Shown here: positions 35,201 through 43,955 of the stretch, piece by piece
Numbering within the stretch: the stretch's first letter is position 1
Layout of the letters: each line of letters starts with the position of its first letter
From: Rhineura floridana
Taxonomy: Eukaryota > Chordata > Lepidosauria > Squamata > Rhineuridae
Direction: 5' to 3'
NCBI RefSeq assembly: GCF_030035675.1
Contig: NC_084482.1
Location: forward strand, 176,108,373 to 176,172,372
DNA: 64,000 nt
Translations under genes and position numbers: made by a program
Notes under the pieces: generated by a model
What the model saw: the letters and a program-made list of their open reading frames with translations, nothing else
Databases searched by the model: none
Told to the model about the DNA's origin: nothing

Positions 35201-38200
35201 GTATTGAAAATAAAACAGCCGATATCATAATGCCGTTGTATAAATCTATGGTGCGGCCGCATTTGGAATACTGTGTACAGTTCTGGTCGCCTCATCTCAA
35301 AAAGGATATTATAGAGTTGGAAAAGGTTCAGAAGAGGGCAACCAGAATGATCAAGGGGATGGAGCGACTCCCTTACGAGGAAAGGTTGCAGCATTTGGGG
35401 CTTTTTAGTTTAGAGAAAAGGCGGGTCAGAGGAGACATGATAGAAGTGTATAAAATTATGCATGGCATTGAGAAAGTGGATAGAGAAAAGTTCTTCTCCC
35501 TCTCTCATAATACTAGAACTCGTGGACATTCAAAGAAGCTGAATGTTGGAAGATTCAGGACAGACAAAAGGAAGTACTTCTTTACTCAGCGCATAGTTAA
35601 ACTATGGAATTTGCTCCCACAAGATGCAGTAATGGCCACCAGCTTGGACGGCTTTAAAAGAAGATGAGACAAATTCATGGAGGACAGGGCTATCAATGGC
35701 TACTAGCCATGATGGCTGTGCTCTGCCACCCTAGTCAGAGGCAGCATGCTTCTGAAAACCAGTTGCCAGAAGCCTCAGGAGGGGAGAGTGTTCTTGCACT
35801 CGGGTCCTACTTGTGGGCTTCCCCCAGGCACCTGGTTGGCCACAGTGAGAACAGGATGCTGGACTAGATGGGCCACTGGCCTGATCCAGCAGGCTCTTCT
35901 TATGTTCTTATGATCCTCAAAGAGACGAAACGCACCCGACACAAATACATCCAACGAAAACAAACCAGCAAAAAACAATCTCCCCAAATATATAAGCAAC
36001 CAAATAAAAAGCCCAAACAAACAAAGGCAACATCCTCCCCCCCAAAATCCAGGAAAACAGCCCCAACCACTCCCCCATCCCTCAAATTTACACAGGCAGC
36101 ATCAGAGTTCCTTTTATTTTTTGAAGATTGTTGGAGAGACGCTGTAAGGCCAGGCATGGACCTCCACTTGCCCACCTACCTTTCTTTCCATATGCAGCCA
36201 AGCAGCACTCTGGAGAATGGATGGAAAGAAGGTGGGGCAGCTGGAGGTCTGAGCGTTTGAGAGCAGTCCTGCTGGATCAGGCCAAAGGCCCATATAGTCC
36301 AGCAGCCAGTTTTCACAGTGGCCAAGCAAATGCCTCTGGGAAGCCCGCCAGCAGGACCCAAGCCCAACTGCACTATCCCCACTAGTGTATCCCAGCATAC
36401 TGCCTTCAACAGTGAAGGCAGGACATAGCCTAATCCTCCATGAATTCGTTTAATCCTCTTTTAAACCTATCCAAGTTGATGACCATCATTATTTTATTTC
36501 TAGCAAGCCTAGTCACTGCCCAAGCATTAAAAAAAGTTCTCCCCCAAAAACTGTGATTAAAAAATTAAAAATGGAAAGTGGCAGAGCTCCTCAACAGGTA
36601 CCAAACGGATGTCCATGGATCCCCCCAGGAGGAGGATATAGTTGCTGTTTAGAAATCTGTAGTAGGCGAAAAGATGTGCAATTTGAAGAAAAACCAGAGT
36701 CTAAAACTCTGCAGCACTTTTACAGGCAATAGCTAAAGCTAAGTACAGTATTGTTGCGCGCCTCCCCAATCTCTGAGCAGTGAGATCTGAAGGGTCCCTG
36801 AGCTCATCCAGGGTTTGGTTTCCTTTGGGAAGAAGGTCAGCGGAGACTTTATGAAATATGGTTTATTTATTTACACACATTTCAACCTGAGCTTAGGATG
36901 GAGGGGTTCAAGGCATCAGCAGTCCAGTATCCAGCTTTTCCATCAGTGTTACAGCAGGCATCCTATAACCATGATGAAGAGAGCCAGCCTCTCTGCCTGC
37001 CTCCAGTTCCCAGCCATTCTTTCTCATGACTCACAACACAAGCTCTCCTAGCAGCCAGGAAGGGAGGGGGGGGGAGAAGGCTCTCTTGAAGAGTTTCAAT
37101 GACAAAAGGGTCTTCCTGGCCCATTCACCAGTTGCTGGGCAACTGATAGACCCATTATCCTACCTGGCCACTCTATTAGCTTAACAAGAGAGACTCATCT
37201 GACCAGCAGAACCAGTTCCTCGTTCCAAGGCACAGGATTCCAAATCAGAGGCTGGAAAGGGGACCCACAGGGATCATCCATTCCAACCCCCCAACTCACT
37301 ATAGTATTTTTACACAAAGTAGCACTGTGGTGATTTCCATTTTATTGCTCCTACTGGCATCACAACCTTTTGTAAGTATTTACATTGGTGAACAAACTGA
37401 TTTAGTTCTGCATAGTTAATGTAAATCTTGTATGATATTTAGTATCATGTTCAAACATTATGCTCTCTCATTCTGAATAAAATAGAACACACCATAATCA
37501 TGCAGTCCAATTCTCATAATATATTTAGAATTTTTTCTCTATTCTTGCGCATGCTGTCCCATGTTAACCTAAGCATGTTTTTTCACTGCATTCTCCCAAT
37601 CATATTTAGCAAGTTTCATAGACTTAACCCAGGTTATTCTATAAGCACTCATTTTAACAAGCTTCCAGCTGCTCCAGTTTTGTTCACACAATTTCGATTC
37701 CACCAACTGTAATTTTAGTTTCTTTCAACAGTTTTGCTATACACCACATAACTTATATTTTAAGAACATTAGCAGCTTGTGCGTCACTTCTATTTCACAG
37801 AGTTCTCTATCAATTAGCTCATAAGGCAAGTCATTACTGTTGGCAATTTGAGCTTAAAAGAAACTGGATGATCTTGTCAACTTGGGAGTGTTTGCTGGAG
37901 CACACCAGCTAAACATTTCTTTGTAAATAATTCAAATACACTACAGCTTTTCTATCCCATTTCAGAGTTGGGCACACAAAAGCTGCCTGCTAAACTGTGG
38001 TGATGTCACTGAAACAGGCGGCCAGTAGAGCTATGATACTGGTGATTATATAATGCAGAGGTTGGGACCCCTTGGCTTCCCCATTTGGACTGCAAGGCTG
38101 TTCTGGGGAAGTCACACACACCCACACTATACCTGACATCGTACATGATGTCACGTGTGGGGCAGGTAAGGGCTGAAGAAATAATTGGGAACATAAAGTG

Positions 38201-41200
38201 GGCTCCCGGTTGTTCCTTTGCTAGAGCCAGTGCAGGGATTTGCAAGCTGTTTCACATGATTCCTTTCACTCTTTGAAATCAGAGACTTAAGGAGCAGTGT
38301 GGGGAGGACAAAGCAGTTACCACTAAATGGAAGCCACCTCCCCTTCATAACCAAGGCACGAAGCTGCTGCCATAGGGTTTTCCAACAGCTCTGTGCTGCA
38401 CTTTGAAGTCTCAACAACCAGGGCTTCAAAGTGCAGCATCACCTGACTTCACTATGACATCAGTTGATCGACTGGTGGCATCCCTGCCCACCTGCCAAGG
38501 GGTAGGAAGATAACCATCTCGCCCATTAGCCGGGAAAGATTCCCCACTGCAGATATAGCACCATCAGTATGCCCACCACTGTTATATTACATAGCTGCCC
38601 AAGGAGCTAGCCATTTAAAATATGACACTTGAGAAACAGAGAGAGGGAGAGGAAACAGAGGAAGAATATGCAATAGTTTCAGTTACACATGCTTAGGCTT
38701 AGCCACAGACTTAAAACTTCATGGAAAAGGTGAGTTGTTATGAGGCATTTTAAAGAAGAGAGGTAGCACCACACCATTGTTTTGGGAGGCAGTTGCAAGC
38801 ATTAGGCACAGCACGAGTAGAGTGAGGAAGCAGGAGACTTTCAGCCGGTTGAGAGTGGTGGAGCGAAGGTCACAGGCAGGAGTGGTTTCAGGATATAAGA
38901 GGAGAGACAAGAATATGAGGGCTTTGAAGAGAAGGACAAGAAGCTTGTGCTGCATCCAGCAGTAGACAGGAAGTCAATGTGCCGGTTTAAAGAAGAGGCA
39001 TCATGTGAGTGACTTTGGCAGTGGGGGGGTGCACAAGCCACCAAACTTGGCAAGACGCTGAATTTGGGAGATCAAAGTAGTAGTCAAAAGATAAAGCCAA
39101 GGCTATAACTTACAAGAGCTGAACAGGGAGGTTTACAACAGATGCTATTAGAGATTGCTGATTCATAGGGTCACCATAAGTCGTAATCAACTTGAAGGCA
39201 CATAACAACATGCCTGTTCAACAGGGTGGATGGTAACATTGTAAATGGATAATGAGTGTGCATGAGGAGAGGGAAATTTGATCTCAGGCATATTGAGTTG
39301 GAGATGACAAAGCATTCAAGTAGAAATATCAGAGAGACAGCTAGTGGTCGAAAATCCTTTGCTTTAATTACACTAAAGAAAAGGAAAGTTATTTATTTAT
39401 TTATTTATTAAATTTATATCCCACCCTTCCTCCCAGAAGGAGCCCAGGGTGGCAACTAAATGCTAAAAGCACTTTAAAAGTTAGTTGCCTGCAACACAGG
39501 TGGCTCTTCCTCACACCAGGACAGATACAGTTGAATGAGGAACAGAAGGACCCAGAAAGAGCCTTAGAACATGCTACCACAGAAATGGAGATGCTAGTCC
39601 AGCAATTATAAAATAAGCAGTTCTTATCACTCCATGAACCTTGCATCCAATTATCACAAAGTGATTTAGTAACATAGCTTGTGACAAGCTTTATTTTAAA
39701 ACATTTGCATCCAAGTGAATCTCAGTGGAACATTCTTCCAAACAAGCATGTTTTTGCATTAAAGTTAAATGCACCTGTTTTGAAGGGGAAAGGTTTTATT
39801 TCTGCTTGTCTCCTAGGCAGAGATCCACTGGCCCACAATACCAGCACAAGCCTAACGGCCTCTCTCCACCCACCCCCAACTGCCACAGGTAATGACCACA
39901 GGTGTGAGGTTGCCTGGACCGGCCACCTCCGGTGCGATCTACAAGAATGGCTCTGGCACTTCCACCAATAATGGGCAGATACTGGCCTACCACCTTCCCT
40001 GCCCAGTGGGCAGGTACTGCCTGTATGTAACATCTCTCAGTGCCTCTTGAGAACCCCAGCAGCAAGATAACTCAAATCTTCAGCCTCAAGGGATGGTTTG
40101 CTACTTGTGCTGCAGCAGGATGAGGGTCAAACTACTAGAGAAAGCAGAGGCCTTATAATGATTTCATCATGGACAGAAAGCCATAAAAATGGAATGGAAT
40201 GGAAGAAAGACATTAAACTTGCATTAAGAGACCAGAGTCAGGAAAATAAGTTTACTGCTCAACACCATGTTCCAAACACCTGGCCATGCCATTCAGCTTT
40301 CAAGCAGAATGATTTCCTTCTGTTCCATAGCATCTTCCTATAAAAAGCACACCGGCTACCTCTAGGGAATTATCTTAGTGATAAGAAAGTCCTGTTTGTT
40401 TCCGACTATCTGACAGAAGCATCAAGGAACAAATGTTTGCTTTGTCTCACTGTTAGTTTGAATCAGAAAATTCCAGTCTGTAAAGGGATTTGCCAAGTGT
40501 AACTAACAAAAATTTATAAATCCAACCTAGCTTCAACACCAAACCAAATGGCAGATGCTTGCCTTTTTTTTGTTCTTCCATCTTTTAGGATTCAAATGAC
40601 ACTGAACAAATTTTTCCTGTGCAGTTTTATTCAGATTTGTGTAACGTTCCCAGCTCCTTCTCAAAAAGGAGATGTTTTGAGTAACATATGTACAGTTTCT
40701 TCACTTAGAAAGAAACACTCTTAGCTGTAAGCTCCTACAGTGATGCTCTAAAGCAGCGTTCCACAAACTGGTGCCCACCAGATTGGAAACTACTCCTATC
40801 ATTCCTATTGGCCATGCTGGTTGGGGTGAATGGCAGCTGTAGTGCAAAACATCTGGAGGGCACTATGTTGGGGAAGGCTACTCTAGCCTCCCTAGCATGG
40901 GGAAAAGTAAACCTTGTTTGAATGAGATTCTACCAATGAGAACAGAATTAAGACAAAGCAAATGAGTCCAATCCCCATTTCTTCAATTCATTCAAAACCC
41001 TGTACAGACTGAATATTTGGTTAATTTCACCTTTACTGTGACAGGAATAAACTCTTCCTTTAAGTGAAAATCTGCCCCCCTTAAGGAGAGTTTGAGGATG
41101 ATGAGTAAAGAAGCAAAAATCACTCTCAGCAAGTTTTGCTTTCTAACACACAAATCATGCGGCCCAAGGAATGCTCAGTTTACCGAAGAATTGGGATTCT

Positions 41201-42812
41201 AGCCCTCATGCGTGTGCAGCAAAGGCCAAATTGATGAATCACTAAACTCCCAGATTAGGATCATTTTCAGCTAATGATTTCAGAGTCTGACATGTGAGTG
41301 AGGGGCTGACTCGTGACTAGTTTCAAATGTCAAAGTCATAATAATTATTTGGAAGTATGGGAAGTCTCCTCTTTCCATTCAAGTCTTCCAAAGATGCCAG
41401 GAACAAGCTAGTTTCTAAGGATGAAATGCCACGTGAGATAGTCCAAGAAGCATGACTCATGTAAAGTAACAGCAGCTGGAGTTTTGAATACCGTACCAAC
41501 TCCCATCAGTTTAGGACTGAAATGCTGTCTCCAAGGAGTCAGGGAAACTTTTCTTTTTGGCCAGAAATGATTTTAACACAGAGAGAGGGTTTGAGGACTA
41601 GGAAAACACTTGAAGATTTTTTTCACTGTTTTTTATATTATGGGGATAGGTGTGAGGAATAGAAAAAAATCACTGTGCAAAAGATTTTTAAGTAGCAGAC
41701 AAACCAGAACTAGGGTAAAAAGTATCCTGCATTTAATTAGTTTATCCCCCTTTGACCATCCCATCTGACCCCAAAAAGAAGCCAAACAGAACATTGAAAG
41801 TATTTTCAAACAGATTTAAGAATAGCTACAACGTATTAATTTTTAATGAGCAAAGAGTTATTTACATACAACACTAACATTAAGGTTATAATATTATAAC
41901 TGTATTCAAGAAATAGAAGAGAACTGCGCAGAAAGACCTAGATTTTTTTAATGCAGAAACATAGCAAGGAAAGGCCTTAATATTTTAAAACCCCAATGAA
42001 GCTCATGAGCCAAATCCAAAATAAGCTTAGATTCTACTTTTGAAAACCGCATTCAGCAAAGAAGACAGAGATAGCTATATTTTTAAGGAAAGGAAGCTAC
42101 ATTTTAACAAGTCACACTGAAGACTAGCTCATCCAGCATGGTCTATACAGTCCATTTAAGATATTCACTGCAGCTTTACATTAGTTGCTATCTTACTACA
42201 ACAACTAAGCTATCTCCATCTTAAAACCAGAGACTGAAGCAATGCATATCCGGTATGTTTCTTTATTAGCCTCGCTACTTCTGCCAGAAGCTTAAAGTAG
42301 TAGGAATGTGGTGAAGAGGAAACAAGGACGTAAATACAATCCCATGCGTGCCTACTCAGAATTAAGGCCCAATAAATTCAATAAGAATTTAATCATAGGT
42401 GTGTATAAGACAGCAGTTTTAAGACGGACGCAGTCTGCACGCAGTAGCTACCTCATAAAAGAAACAGAACAGAAACGAAAATCATCACATTTCTGGGAGA
42501 ACTGTTCTTCCAAGCTACATACTCAGGAAGCCAAGGTCAATTTACCACTCTATTCAAGGCGTCTGTCAGCATCAGGCAAATAGGCGCTCCCCTTTGCAAT
42601 GCACTCCATCTTTGAAAAGCACGCGCACCCGCTTACCCCACTATGGAGATGACGATCGCAGCCACCACCAAGTAATTGGTCTGGTAATAGAGCAAATTGC
42701 TGACCACCCTGTTGTTCCATTTGGAAATGTCTTTGAAATCCGGCACAGCAAAGCGGTCGTGGCCCGGAATGAAATCGTCCCAAGATCTCAGCGGTGCTAC
42801 TTGCACGTCCAT
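17102..42812 (-). CDS. ARL6IP5: ARL6IP5 (PRAF3 / GTRAP3-18 / JWA), complete three-exon gene
   Basis: This is an ER membrane protein of the PRA1 family. It binds ARL6 and restrains the glutamate transporter EAAC1 and Rab-dependent trafficking (known of the family). Three exons, each with canonical GT-AG signals on the minus strand (42812-42637, 20087-19870, 17274-17102), sum to 567 nt. That is 188 codons plus stop, the length of the human protein. The product starts [13 protein letters not shown], contains [19 protein letters not shown], two hydrophobic hairpin regions, [15 protein letters not shown] and HASLRLRN, and ends LAKAKE. Intron 1 is 22.5 kb and packed with transposons; intron 2 is 2.6 kb. 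UBA3 is the divergent upstream neighbour and LMOD3 the convergent downstream one. Confidence 0.97.
17378..17698. mobile_element. Palindromic MITE (ACTGTAGTTTGTTAAGGGTGC family), copy 1
   Basis: The left arm has GGGAACTGTAGTTTGTTAAG then GGTGCTGAG; the right arm has CTCAGCACCCTTAACAAATT and ACAGTTCCCAGG. Ends TGCACACCATACCTTTAAAG and (inverted) TGCACCTTACATTTAAAACA pair. It lies in ARL6IP5 intron 2. Confidence 0.75.
17699..18869. other. ARL6IP5 intron 2, no recognised feature
   Basis: No exon or clear repeat was identified between the MITE and the L2 fragment. Confidence 0.5.
18870..19715 (+). mobile_element. L2-clade LINE, degraded 3' part
   Basis: Broken frames give [10 protein letters not shown], then [16 protein letters not shown] and [15 protein letters not shown], the C-terminal part of an L2 reverse-transcriptase ORF. 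A TTTTAATAACTAAAATAA tail follows. A short AAATATTTTAAATAAATAA stretch at about 19.17-19.19 kb interrupts it and may be another element's tail. Confidence 0.7.
19870..20087 (-). CDS. ARL6IP5: ARL6IP5 exon 2 (membrane hairpins)
   Basis: The acceptor TGTGTCTGCAG precedes A TTT CTG AAT CCC and the donor TTCT|GTGAGT closes it; 218 nt, phases 2 and 1. It encodes [20 protein letters not shown], the VWASHNKDF turn, FKKHYPAAF, a second hydrophobic segment [20 protein letters not shown] and GITFPLF. This is the transmembrane core of PRA1-family proteins. Confidence 0.95.
20480..20640. repeat. Hairpin-headed interspersed repeat, copy 1
   Basis: It starts ATATAGCCACAAGAGTGGCT and shares about 150 bases with 23404-23560, including CATGGATTTTTC and CCCATAAGCTCATTTCAAAA. 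The family is not recognised. It is in ARL6IP5 intron 1. Confidence 0.65.
20826..21925. mobile_element. Long-inverted-repeat DNA transposon (family A), copy 1, left end truncated
   Basis: It is homologous along about 1.1 kb to the complement of the 25013-28331 element. The right inverted repeat (21644-21925) is complete, from CAGGTGTTGCCACCACTCAC to CTATTAGTGAAT; the left one survives only from ATGATGAGTGGTGACAACA. At 21299-21320 it retains the uninterrupted sequence that in copy 2 is split by an L1 derivative. No transposase frame is seen. Confidence 0.8.
23404..23640. repeat. Hairpin-headed interspersed repeat, copy 2
   Basis: It begins with a perfect 11-bp inverted repeat, TATACAGCCAC-AAGA-GTGGCTGTATA, then follows copy 1 through TTACAAAAC. 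It may extend further right than copy 1. Confidence 0.65.
23955..24200. mobile_element. Palindromic MITE (ACTGTAGTTTGTTAAGGGTGC family), copy 2
   Basis: GTCATGGCTTCCCTCAAAGA...TAGTTTGTGAAGGGTGCTGAG and its inverted partner CTCAGCACCCTTCACTAAGT...GAGAGAAGCCATGAT. The right end carries a local duplication of CTTTGAGAGAAGCCATGAT. Confidence 0.7.
24205..24330 (+). mobile_element. L2-type LINE or derived SINE 3' tail
   Basis: AGCACCCAGAGAGCTTCGGC...GGGCGGTATATAAATACAC followed by TAAATAAATAGATAAAT is a standard L2-like 3' end. Confidence 0.65.
24405..24600. repeat. Interspersed repeat with inverted GGTTGCCAGG ends
   Basis: AGGGTTGCCAGGTTCAGGGC opens and TTGGTTGCCAGGCCTAGCC closes a unit containing GATCCTGTATCTTTAGGAG and its partial complement near the right side. 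I have seen this type in reptile DNA; its class is not known to me. Confidence 0.4.
24590..24960. repeat. Three decayed tandem units plus (TG)n
   Basis: GGTCAGTTTTACCTATCCTA begins units at about 24590 and 24736. Variants of CCACTGAACTCAATAAGCAT...GCAAATGA end units near 24660, 24800 and 24950. The third unit is interrupted by a (TG)n run at about 24876-24908. Confidence 0.6.
25648..27598 (-). mobile_element. ORF1-only L1 derivative (HAL1-like) with 23-24-bp target duplications
   Basis: On the minus strand this has a GC-rich 5' end (CGGACTTCCCGGAAGG), a 5' UTR of about 0.6 kb, one open ORF1, a short ORF2 remnant and a 3' UTR with an A8 tail. The remnant is only the last 70 or so residues, with motifs such as [14 protein letters not shown] and [12 protein letters not shown]. 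Identical 23-24-bp duplications flank it (25624-25647 and 27599-27622). The reverse transcriptase and endonuclease are absent, so it must have been copied by another L1. It recalls mammalian HAL1 elements. Confidence 0.85.
26007..26963 (-). CDS. L1 ORF1p-like frame of the L1 derivative
   Basis: There are 318 open codons. The likely true start is internal, at [12 protein letters not shown], because the upstream part looks like translated 5' UTR. A coiled-coil region ([36 protein letters not shown]) is followed by an RRM-like region and the conserved block [35 protein letters not shown], then [20 protein letters not shown]. These are typical of squamate L1 ORF1 proteins that bind RNA as trimers. 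The C-terminus is cut short after [12 protein letters not shown] and runs into SKIIMGARM, which looks like the start of the ORF2 remnant. The internal deletion therefore fused the two frames and removed the end of the C-terminal domain. The frame is open, which suggests recent insertion. Confidence 0.8.
   Translation of the reverse strand: MFGAVNQICFAFLDVQEIRTVLARCQQAWNINSLIAGKRSKLLFAWELWLYWKFEGFFSALRMTIKEVAETLDVHLEGFSPLDMFQKIMDEIKITKQELGQSRQEMATEFGKVKQELKEIKDYMRKEADGQAIEEEKEIKGKEQILEIGSDISNVELEKDLDFMAKIKGRMQVLEIGTDISSVELEKYLEFVGPGDKNYCLEFGVVPGEIDEDIRDKAINVSMEFLDWNDLMELEIEKIYRINSRYVTMEKLSRDVLVHFVKKRKRDMTLQQYFSNTFRIDGKEIFVMKEIPIRLLLYDYDYDSKIIMGARMEVGRWN
29541..29960 (+). mobile_element. tRNA-derived SINE interrupted by a Tigger-like element
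   Basis: AGACAGAGCATCTGCCTTGC...AGAAGGTCCCAGATTCAATC...AACCCTGGAGAGCTGCTGCC on the left continues as TAGACAATACTGAGGTAGAT...GGACCAAGGGTCTGACTATG on the right. A second copy is at 43805-43955. Confidence 0.75.
29671..29897. mobile_element. Tigger/pogo-like MITE (Tc1/mariner) with TA duplication
   Basis: The left end CAGTAGGGCCCCGCTTTACG and right end (inverted) CAGTAGAGCCCCACTAATAC match the Tigger terminal pattern CAGTAG.CCCC. TA flanks each side (29669-29670 and 29898-29899). It is 227 bp with no transposase and lies inside a SINE. Confidence 0.85.
31655..31785. mobile_element. hAT-type palindromic MITE
   Basis: GCCAATGTGGTGCCCTAGAG...TGTTGGACTGTAACTCCCAT on the left pairs with GAGAGTTGTAGACTAGCAAC...ATCTGGAGGGCACCACATTG on the right. 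Confidence 0.65.
34585..35911 (+). mobile_element. CR1 LINE, 5'-truncated, reverse transcriptase half and 3' tail
   Basis: A 360-codon open frame (34585-35667) encodes CR1 reverse transcriptase from [20 protein letters not shown] through SGVPQGSVL, the catalytic [23 protein letters not shown] and [13 protein letters not shown], ending in DGFKRR and TGA. The usual continuation (LDKFMED) follows in frame after the stop, so one substitution shortens the end. The element finishes with the typical GGGCCACTGGCCTGATCCAG and TTCTTATG repeats. The endonuclease half is missing. The long open frame suggests a fairly recent insertion. Confidence 0.9.
36262..36545 (-). mobile_element. CR1 LINE 3' end, degraded
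   Basis: On the plus strand CTGCTGGATCAGGCCAAAGG...CCATATAGTCCAGCAGCC...AATTCGTTTAATCCTCTTTT is the complement of the tail of the CR1 at 34585-35911. The two are in opposite orientation. The A/C-rich 35912-36261 between them is unassigned. Confidence 0.8.
36752..37234 (-). mobile_element. Possible solo LTR (family unknown)
   Basis: On the minus strand it begins TGTGCCTTGG and ends GCGCGCAACA, giving TG...CA ends. An AATAAATAAA signal lies in the right place for the R region. No matching internal sequence is nearby. The flanking target duplication is unclear. It appears to be an old fossil copy. Confidence 0.4.
37240..37310 (-). mobile_element. CR1-type 3' end fragment
   Basis: AGGCTGGAAAGGGGACCCAC...AGGGATCATCCATTCCAACC is the complement of a CR1 tail. 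Confidence 0.45.
39130..39213 (+). mobile_element. SINE 3' end fragment
   Basis: AGGGTCACCATAAGTCGTAA...TCAACTTGAAGGCACATAAC is a recognisable tRNA-SINE tail in squamates. The preceding 38.78-39.06 kb resembles a very decayed L2-type fragment on the minus strand but is not certain. Confidence 0.5.
39390..39480 (-). mobile_element. L2-type LINE 3' end
   Basis: TTTATATCCCACCCTTCCTC...GGAGCCCAGGGTGGCAACTA, same tail as 5268-5480. Confidence 0.6.
40755..40885. mobile_element. hAT-type palindromic MITE
   Basis: ACAAACTGGTGCCCACCAGA...GGCCATGCTGGTTGGGGTGA...ACATCTGGAGGGCACTATG, same family as 31655-31785. Confidence 0.6.
42637..42812 (-). CDS. ARL6IP5: ARL6IP5 exon 1 (start codon)
   Basis: Encodes [17 protein letters not shown] through [13 protein letters not shown]. 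The start has a strong context (A at -3, G at +4) and matches the human N-terminus. The exon ends in phase 2 at ...GTGGG|GTAAGC. The frame stays open upstream to another ATG at 42923, which would add 37 unconserved residues; the internal start is preferred on family length and similarity. Confidence 0.95.
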
Positions 42813-43010
42813 AATGCCTCTCCCATCCGGAATCCTGCAGCAACGGCAGGACGTCAGCAGGGCAGGGTTACAGAGCGACGAGGCAACCAGCTGATCGGGG
42901 GTTGCATTTATGGTTGCCTGCAAACTTAGCAGAAAAGTAGAGTTGTGGAAGGGCGACTTATATTTTCTCAGCTACAAGCACCCCTCCCCGTTTTTTTTTT
43001 TTTTTTATTC
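42813..43010 (-). promoter_or_regulatory. ARL6IP5 5' UTR / promoter region
   Basis: The 200 bases upstream of the start codon are richer in CpG than the surrounding intron and flank (for example near 42825-42905) and end in a poly-T run at 42990-43010. No TATA box is evident. The transcription start cannot be placed. Confidence 0.4.
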
Positions 43011-43227
43011 TCTCTTTGGAGACAACTGAGTAGAATCTAACAAAGATTACAACGTTTGCAAATTAAGTCGCAACATTTACCAAAAAAAATCGTTACAATA
43101 ATTCCTTTTAAAAGCCGAGGCCAACAGATTTCTTACTGAACACAACTGTGAGCCTCTGCAAACAATATATATAATATCACAAGGTTGCTGTTTCAGAACG
43201 CAATCTTGTGCAGGTCTAATTGTAATT

Positions 43228-43300
43228 TTCAGAATCATAGAATAGTAGAGTTGGAAGAGGCCTATAAAGACCGAGTCCAACCTCCTGTTCAGTGTAGTAA
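43228..43300 (-). mobile_element. CR1 LINE 3' end fragment
   Basis: AGAATCATAGAATAGTAGAG...TTGGAAGAGGCC...GAGTCCAACCTCC is the complement of the classical CR1 tail. Confidence 0.75.
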
Positions 43301-43334
43301 ATTTCTGCTTGAGCTTGCTTTCCCCTCTCCCAAT

Positions 43335-43460
43335 CCTCATATGTCTTGTATTTTTAGATTGTAAGACTGAGGGTAGGGATAGTACTCTTTTTTGTAAAGC
43401 TATCTGAGAGCTTTTTTGGCTAAAGGGTGGGGTGTGGATGTGTTAAACAAATAAATAAAA
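43335..43460 (+). mobile_element. L2/MIR-type 3' tail
   Basis: GATTGTAAGACTGAGGGTAG...GAGAGCTTTTTTGGCTAAAG, ending AAACAAATAAATAAA. Confidence 0.5.
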
Positions 43461-43804
43461 TAGATGTTGATTGAGTTCAATGTGAATAACTCCTAGAAAA
43501 AGGTGTACAGGACTGCAGTCTCAAATGAGCTTTATTCATAGGTTTTCGGTTTGCAATCCTATACCTACTTACCTGGGACTGACTTCTGAACAGACCTGCT
43601 TAGGACTGCACTTTCCAGCAGCAATAATTATTCACTGGAAGCAAGCCCCGTTTAACTCAATGGGACTTTGTTTTCTTTAGAAATGAGGTCAAGGCATATG
43701 TGGACATGTGAAACGGGCATAATTTACTTAAAATAAAGACACAGAAAAGGCAAAAGGAAAAGCCAGATGTTCATGGTTTTTCCATACAGTCAACAAGGAG
43801 GGGG

Positions 43805-43955
43805 AGGCCTGTGGCTCAGTGGCAGAGTACATGCCTTCCAGGCAAAGGGCCCCAGGTTCAGTCCCCCACATCTCCAGGTAGGGCTGCGATCGGGAATGTT
43901 CCCATGTCAGAAATCCTAGGGAGCTGCTGCCAGCAGTCAGCGTAGACCAGTGGTG
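43805..43955 (+). mobile_element. tRNA-derived SINE
   Basis: CCTGTGGCTCAGTGGCAGAG...CCCCAGGTTCAGTCCCCC carries A- and B-box-like motifs, then CATCTCCAGGTAGGGCTGCG...GGGAGCTGCTGCCAGCAGTC. Same family as 29541-29960. Confidence 0.75.

Larger units (their letters stand above)
20088..42636 (-). other. ARL6IP5 intron 1 (22.5 kb)
   Basis: A GTAAGC...CTGCAG intron filled with repeats listed separately. Stretches without a recognised feature include 21.93-23.40, 28.33-29.54, 29.95-31.65, 31.79-34.58, 37.31-38.78, 39.48-40.75 and 40.89-42.63 kb. Open frames there have no recognisable similarity. Confidence 0.8.

Noticed and set aside
34812-35394. Minus-strand frames inside the CR1
   Set aside because: Antisense shadows of the reverse transcriptase frame.
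42550-42929. Other-frame ORFs across ARL6IP5 exon 1
   Set aside because: Shadows of the real exon, with no similarity.
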